Part shown: positions 60,580-64,000 of the stretch, piece by piece | How positions within the stretch are numbered: the stretch's first letter is position 1 | How the letters are laid out: every line of letters starts with the position of its first letter | Assembly (NCBI RefSeq): GCF_001613505.1 | Contig: NZ_BDCM01000021.1 | Span: 26,972 to 90,971, forward strand | DNA: 64,000 bases | Source of the DNA: Nocardia mikamii NBRC 108933 | Lineage (GTDB): Bacteria > Actinomycetota > Actinomycetes > Mycobacteriales > Mycobacteriaceae | Direction of reading: 5' to 3' | The notes under the pieces: generated by a model | Databases searched by the model: none | What the model was told of the DNA's origin: nothing | What the model saw: only the letters and a program-made list of their open reading frames with translations | Translations under genes and position numbers: made by a program

Positions 60580-62109
60580 ATGGTCGAGAAGACTCGCGCC
60601 GGCGGTTTCACCACCGACGACGCCGGAATTCCGGTGGCCAGCGACGAAGATTCGCTGACGATAGGCCCCGACGGCCCGATCCTGCTCAACGACGCGTATC
60701 TGATCGAGAAGATGGCCGCGTTCAACCGCGAGCGCGTCCCCGAACGGCAGCCGCACGCCAAGGGCGGCGGCGCCTTCGGTGTGTTCGAGACCACGCAGGA
60801 TATGAGTGCCTACACCTGCGCGAAGGTCTTCCAGCTCGGGGCGAAGACGGAGATGCTGGCGCGGTTCTCCACGGTGGCCGGGGAGCGGGGCAGCCCGGAC
60901 ACCTGGCGAGATCCGCGTGGATTCGCGTTGAAGTTCTACACCGAGGACGGCAATTTCGATCTGGTCGGCAACAACACCCCGATCTTCTTCGTCCGCGATC
61001 CGATGAAGTTCCAGGACTTCATCCGATCGCAGAAACGCCGGGCGGACAACAACTTACGCGACCACGACATGCAGTGGGATTTCTGGACGCTGTCGCCGGA
61101 GTCGGCGCACCAGGTCACCTGGCTGATGGGCGATCGCGGTATCCCGCGCACCTGGCGTCACATGAACGGCTACTCCAGCCACACCTACATGTGGGTCAAC
61201 GCCGAGGGCGAGAAGCACTGGGTCAAGTACCACTTCCTCACCGACCAGGGTGTGGAGTTCTTCACCCAGGACGAGGGCGATCAGATGGCCTCGATGGATA
61301 CCGACTATCACACCCGGGATCTGTGGGAGGCGATCGAGCGCGGCGACTACCCGAGCTGGACGCTGAAGATGCAGATCATGCCGTTCGAGGCGGCCAAGTC
61401 CTATCGGTTCAACCCGTTCGATCTGACCAAGGTGTGGCCGCACGGCGACTATCCGCTCTACGAGGTCGGCCGGATGACGCTGAACCGCAACCCGTCCGAC
61501 TATCACACCGAGATCGAACAGGCCGCCTTCGAGCCGAGCAGCGCGGTGCCGGGCACGGGACCGAGCCCGGACAAGATGCTGCTGGGCCGGTGGTTCTCGT
61601 ATCCGGACGCGCACCGCTACCGGATCGGCGCGAACTACAAGGAATTGCCGGTCAATGCGCCGAAGTCGCCGTCGCACTCCTACACCAAGGACGGCCACAT
61701 GCGGCACCACAATCCGGGCGACCCTGTCTACGTGCCGAATTCCAAGGGCGGTCCGCACGCCGAACCCGGCCGGGCCGGTCCGACGGCCGGCTGGTACACC
61801 GACGGCGAAATGGTGCGCGAGGCCTACACGCTGCGCCGCGACGACGACGATTGGGGCCAAGCGGGCACTCTCGTGCGCCAGGTGCTCGACGACGCGGCGC
61901 GAGAACGGCTGGTGGACAACATCGTCGGCCATCTGCTCAACGGGGTGTCCGAGCCGGTCCTGGCGCGCGCCTTCGAATACTGGCGCAATGTCGACAAGGA
62001 TCTCGGCGACCGGGTGGAATCCGGGGTCCGGGCGAAACAGGACGAGAAGGATCCGAAGGCGGCCGCGCAGGGCAATTCCGCCCGCTCCGCCGCCCAGCAC
62101 AAGGCCTGA
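60580..62109 (+). CDS. Monofunctional haem catalase
   Basis: 509 residues. Distal His59 lies in RQPHAKGGGAFGVFE, the distal Asn in LVGNNTPIFFVRD (about 131-132), and the proximal haem Tyr in RWFSYPDAHRYRIG. Length corresponds to small-subunit clade catalases. It converts hydrogen peroxide to water and oxygen. ATG follows GGAGAGGAGA. Preceded by a small membrane protein gene and followed by a terminator. Confidence 0.97.
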   Translation: MVEKTRAGGFTTDDAGIPVASDEDSLTIGPDGPILLNDAYLIEKMAAFNRERVPERQPHAKGGGAFGVFETTQDMSAYTCAKVFQLGAKTEMLARFSTVAGERGSPDTWRDPRGFALKFYTEDGNFDLVGNNTPIFFVRDPMKFQDFIRSQKRRADNNLRDHDMQWDFWTLSPESAHQVTWLMGDRGIPRTWRHMNGYSSHTYMWVNAEGEKHWVKYHFLTDQGVEFFTQDEGDQMASMDTDYHTRDLWEAIERGDYPSWTLKMQIMPFEAAKSYRFNPFDLTKVWPHGDYPLYEVGRMTLNRNPSDYHTEIEQAAFEPSSAVPGTGPSPDKMLLGRWFSYPDAHRYRIGANYKELPVNAPKSPSHSYTKDGHMRHHNPGDPVYVPNSKGGPHAEPGRAGPTAGWYTDGEMVREAYTLRRDDDDWGQAGTLVRQVLDDAARERLVDNIVGHLLNGVSEPVLARAFEYWRNVDKDLGDRVESGVRAKQDEKDPKAAAQGNSARSAAQHKA

Positions 62110-62146
62110 GGAGGGCCCGGAAAGGCGAATGCGGTCGGCCGCGGAG

Positions 62147-62174
62147 CGCCCACCCCGCTGGGAGCGGGTGGGCG
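62147..62174 (+). terminator. Terminator after catalase
   Basis: CGCCCACCCCGCT pairs with AGCGGGTGGGCG with one bulged C and a tiny loop, about 40 bp after the catalase stop. Confidence 0.65.
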
Positions 62175-62207
62175 GTTGAGCAGGGCTGCTCGTGGTATGC
62201 CCCGACC

Positions 62208-64000
62208 ATGATCGCGAATTCCGCTGCCGCCCCCCATGTCCTGCGGGAGTACTCGTTCATCGCGGACGGTCAGCGCGGCGCCCTGGTCGGTCCGCGCGGC
62301 GACATCTCGTGGATGTGCCTGCCATGCTGGGACGGAGATGCCGTCTTCGCGACCCTGCTGGGCGGTTCCGGCATGTACGCCGTGACTCCGTCGGGGCCGT
62401 TCGTCTGGGGCGGCTACTACGAGGACGGCACGCTGATCTGGCGGTCGCGGTGGCTGTCCGGGAGTGCGGTGATCGAATGCCGGGAAGCGTTGGCCTTTCC
62501 GGGCGATCGGCATCGGGCGGTGCTGATGCGCCGCGTCGTGGCGGTGCAGGAGGACGCCGAGGTCGATGTGGAGTTGCGGCCGGTCGCGCGGTTCGGTGCC
62601 GCGCAGGTACACCATCCGCGCCGCGCGGACGGGGTGTGGACGGCTCGGGCGGGCGGGCTGCGGATGCGCTGGGCGGGCGCGCCCGGCGCCGAGCTCGACG
62701 AGGACGGTTCCGGCCGGGGATGGACGGCGCACCTGTCGGTGCCCGCGGGCAGCTGTCACGACCTGATCCTGGAAATATCCGATCGCACCCTGCCCGATGA
62801 TCTTCCCGACCCCGATACCTACTGGGAGACAACCGAAAACGCCTGGCGGCGTGATCGCCCGGATTTCGGTGCCACGGCGGCGCCGCGCGACAGCGCCCAC
62901 GCGTTCGCGGTCCTGCGCGGGATGACCGCCGATACCGGCGGCATGGTGGCGGCGCCCACCACCAGCCTGCCCGAACGCGCCGACCGGGGCGAGAACTACG
63001 ACTATCGCTACGTCTGGATCCGCGACCAATGCCTGGCCGGGCAGGCGATCGCGATCGGCGGCCCGCATCCGTTGCTCGACGCCGCGGTCGGTTTCACGGC
63101 CGCCCGCCTGCTCGACGACGGTCCCACGCTGGCGCCCGCCTACACCATCGACGGGAAGGGGGTGCCGCCGGTGCGCGAGATCGAGCTTCCCGGATATCCG
63201 GGCGCGCGGCCCGTCGCCGGCAACCGGGTTCGCGGGCAGTTCCAGCTCGACACCTTCGGCGAGGCGTTGTCGTTGTTCGCCGCGGCCGCTCGCCACGATC
63301 GGCTCGGCGGCGATCACCGCCGCGCGGTCGATATCGCCGTGGCGGCGATCGCGGACAACCATCACCGCCCGGATGCGGGGATCTGGGAGATCGAGAACCG
63401 GTTGTGGACCCATTCCCGGCTGATCTGCGCGGCCGGGCTACGCGCGGTCGCGGCCTGTCCGGACACCGGCGCCGATACCGCCTACTGCAGTTCGCTGGCC
63501 GATACGCTGGTGGCCGAGGCCGCCCGCACCGGAGTGCATCCGACCGGTCGCTGGCAGCGCGCCCCCGATCAGCCGGGTGTGGACGCCGCGCTGCTGCTGC
63601 CGTTGATTCGCGGTGCGATCCCGGCCGACGACCCGCGCTACGCGGCCACCTTCTTCGCGATCCAGCGAGATCTGACCACCGACTACTGCGTCTACCGCTA
63701 CCGTCACGACGATCGTCCGCTCGAGATGAGCGAAGGCGCGTTCCTGCTGTGCGGCTTCACCATGGCGATGGCGGCCGCCCAGCTCGACCGCCCGGTGACC
63801 GCGATGCGCTTCTTCGAGCGCAATCGCGCCTCGTGCGGCACACCGGGTCTGTTCGCCGAGGAATTCGATGTCCGCCAGCGGCAGTTGCGCGGCAATCTGC
63901 CCCAGGCGTTCGTGCACGCGATGCTGCTGGAAGCGTCGCTGCGGCTCGGGCCGCTCGCGCCGGAGCTGCCGTCGGAAGCGGTGGTGCCGACGGATCGGGG
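62208..64000 (+). CDS. Glycoside hydrolase family 15-like protein, 3'-truncated by window end
   Basis: 597 codons are visible from ATG 62208 and the frame is still open at the edge. REYSFIADGQRGALVGPRGD and ISWMCLPCWDGDAVFATLL are the N-terminal block of the GH15 glucoamylase/trehalase-like group. NYDYRYVWIRDQCLAGQAI and GIWEIENRLWTHSRLICAAG contain the first catalytic Glu region, and LEMSEGAFLLCGF the second. Actinobacterial relatives include acid trehalases and glucoamylases; substrate not determined. No signal peptide. Confidence 0.88.
   Translation, partial: MIANSAAAPHVLREYSFIADGQRGALVGPRGDISWMCLPCWDGDAVFATLLGGSGMYAVTPSGPFVWGGYYEDGTLIWRSRWLSGSAVIECREALAFPGDRHRAVLMRRVVAVQEDAEVDVELRPVARFGAAQVHHPRRADGVWTARAGGLRMRWAGAPGAELDEDGSGRGWTAHLSVPAGSCHDLILEISDRTLPDDLPDPDTYWETTENAWRRDRPDFGATAAPRDSAHAFAVLRGMTADTGGMVAAPTTSLPERADRGENYDYRYVWIRDQCLAGQAIAIGGPHPLLDAAVGFTAARLLDDGPTLAPAYTIDGKGVPPVREIELPGYPGARPVAGNRVRGQFQLDTFGEALSLFAAAARHDRLGGDHRRAVDIAVAAIADNHHRPDAGIWEIENRLWTHSRLICAAGLRAVAACPDTGADTAYCSSLADTLVAEAARTGVHPTGRWQRAPDQPGVDAALLLPLIRGAIPADDPRYAATFFAIQRDLTTDYCVYRYRHDDRPLEMSEGAFLLCGFTMAMAAAQLDRPVTAMRFFERNRASCGTPGLFAEEFDVRQRQLRGNLPQAFVHAMLLEASLRLGPLAPELPSEAVVPTDR

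Noticed and set aside
1..64000. CRISPR arrays, insertion sequences, phage genes
   Set aside because: The only repeat found by eye is the 71-bp tandem block in the Asp23 operon; no transposase, integrase or spaced direct repeats were seen.

Overview
The window is a high-GC actinobacterial chromosome segment. A six-gene mce locus with yrbE permeases, a Tat-exported latex clearing protein, a DUF222/13E12-type HNH protein, a DUF5313-like protein, an Asp23 cluster and many TetR regulators point to the mycolate-containing Corynebacteriales, most likely Nocardia. This is inferred from gene content; no rRNA is present. One tRNA (Ala, anticodon GGC) lies at 30501-30576.

Layout. 1-11 kb: the end of a TAP-type hydrolase, an SDR, an exported class-A-like serine hydrolase, a TetR, MscL, two AraC regulators, a glyoxalase-fold protein and a coupled pair of acyl-CoA synthetases beside a divergent GAF-LuxR regulator. 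11-17 kb: YceI and XRE genes, then an ECF sigma factor whose operon runs through a zinc-finger/Asp23 fusion, several small Asp23-family proteins, a DUF2273-like peptide and two membrane anchors. Two nearly identical 24-codon micro-ORFs sit between the anchors as a 71-bp tandem repeat. 17-29 kb: a lactone oxidase, a TetR/MFS efflux pair, DUF190 with phosphoglucomutase, a second MFS, a DAPDH-like dehydrogenase plus SDR pair facing a TetR with a clear double operator, and a DsbA-like thioredoxin. 29-31 kb: an HNH protein, the tRNA, a relic of a carboxymuconolactone decarboxylase and a micro-ORF.

31-36.4 kb is the most interesting region. A divergent TetR and a palindromic operator precede an lcp-type rubber oxygenase gene with the family's Arg/Lys/Thr/His signature. 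Downstream on the same strand are a small membrane-anchored protein, ApbE, a ferric-reductase-like membrane protein, a NuoF-like flavo-iron-sulfur protein and a ferredoxin. The last five are start/stop-coupled or a few bases apart. This looks like a dedicated electron-transfer module tied to extracellular polyisoprene cleavage.

37-48.6 kb: two small membrane proteins, yrbEA-yrbEB-mceABCDEF, a Mce-associated protein and a tandem double-TetR regulator resembling Mce3R. 48.6-55 kb: two further DUF2236 proteins, an OhrR-like MarR with a 14-bp-arm operator, small proteins, a polytopic membrane protein of unknown function and an orphan AmiC-like binding protein without an export signal. 55-64 kb: a copper-type P-ATPase behind a CsoR-like operator, a beta-lactamase-family esterase, MgtC preceded by a short ORF with a strong ribosome binding site, a small membrane protein, catalase and a GH15 enzyme cut by the window end.
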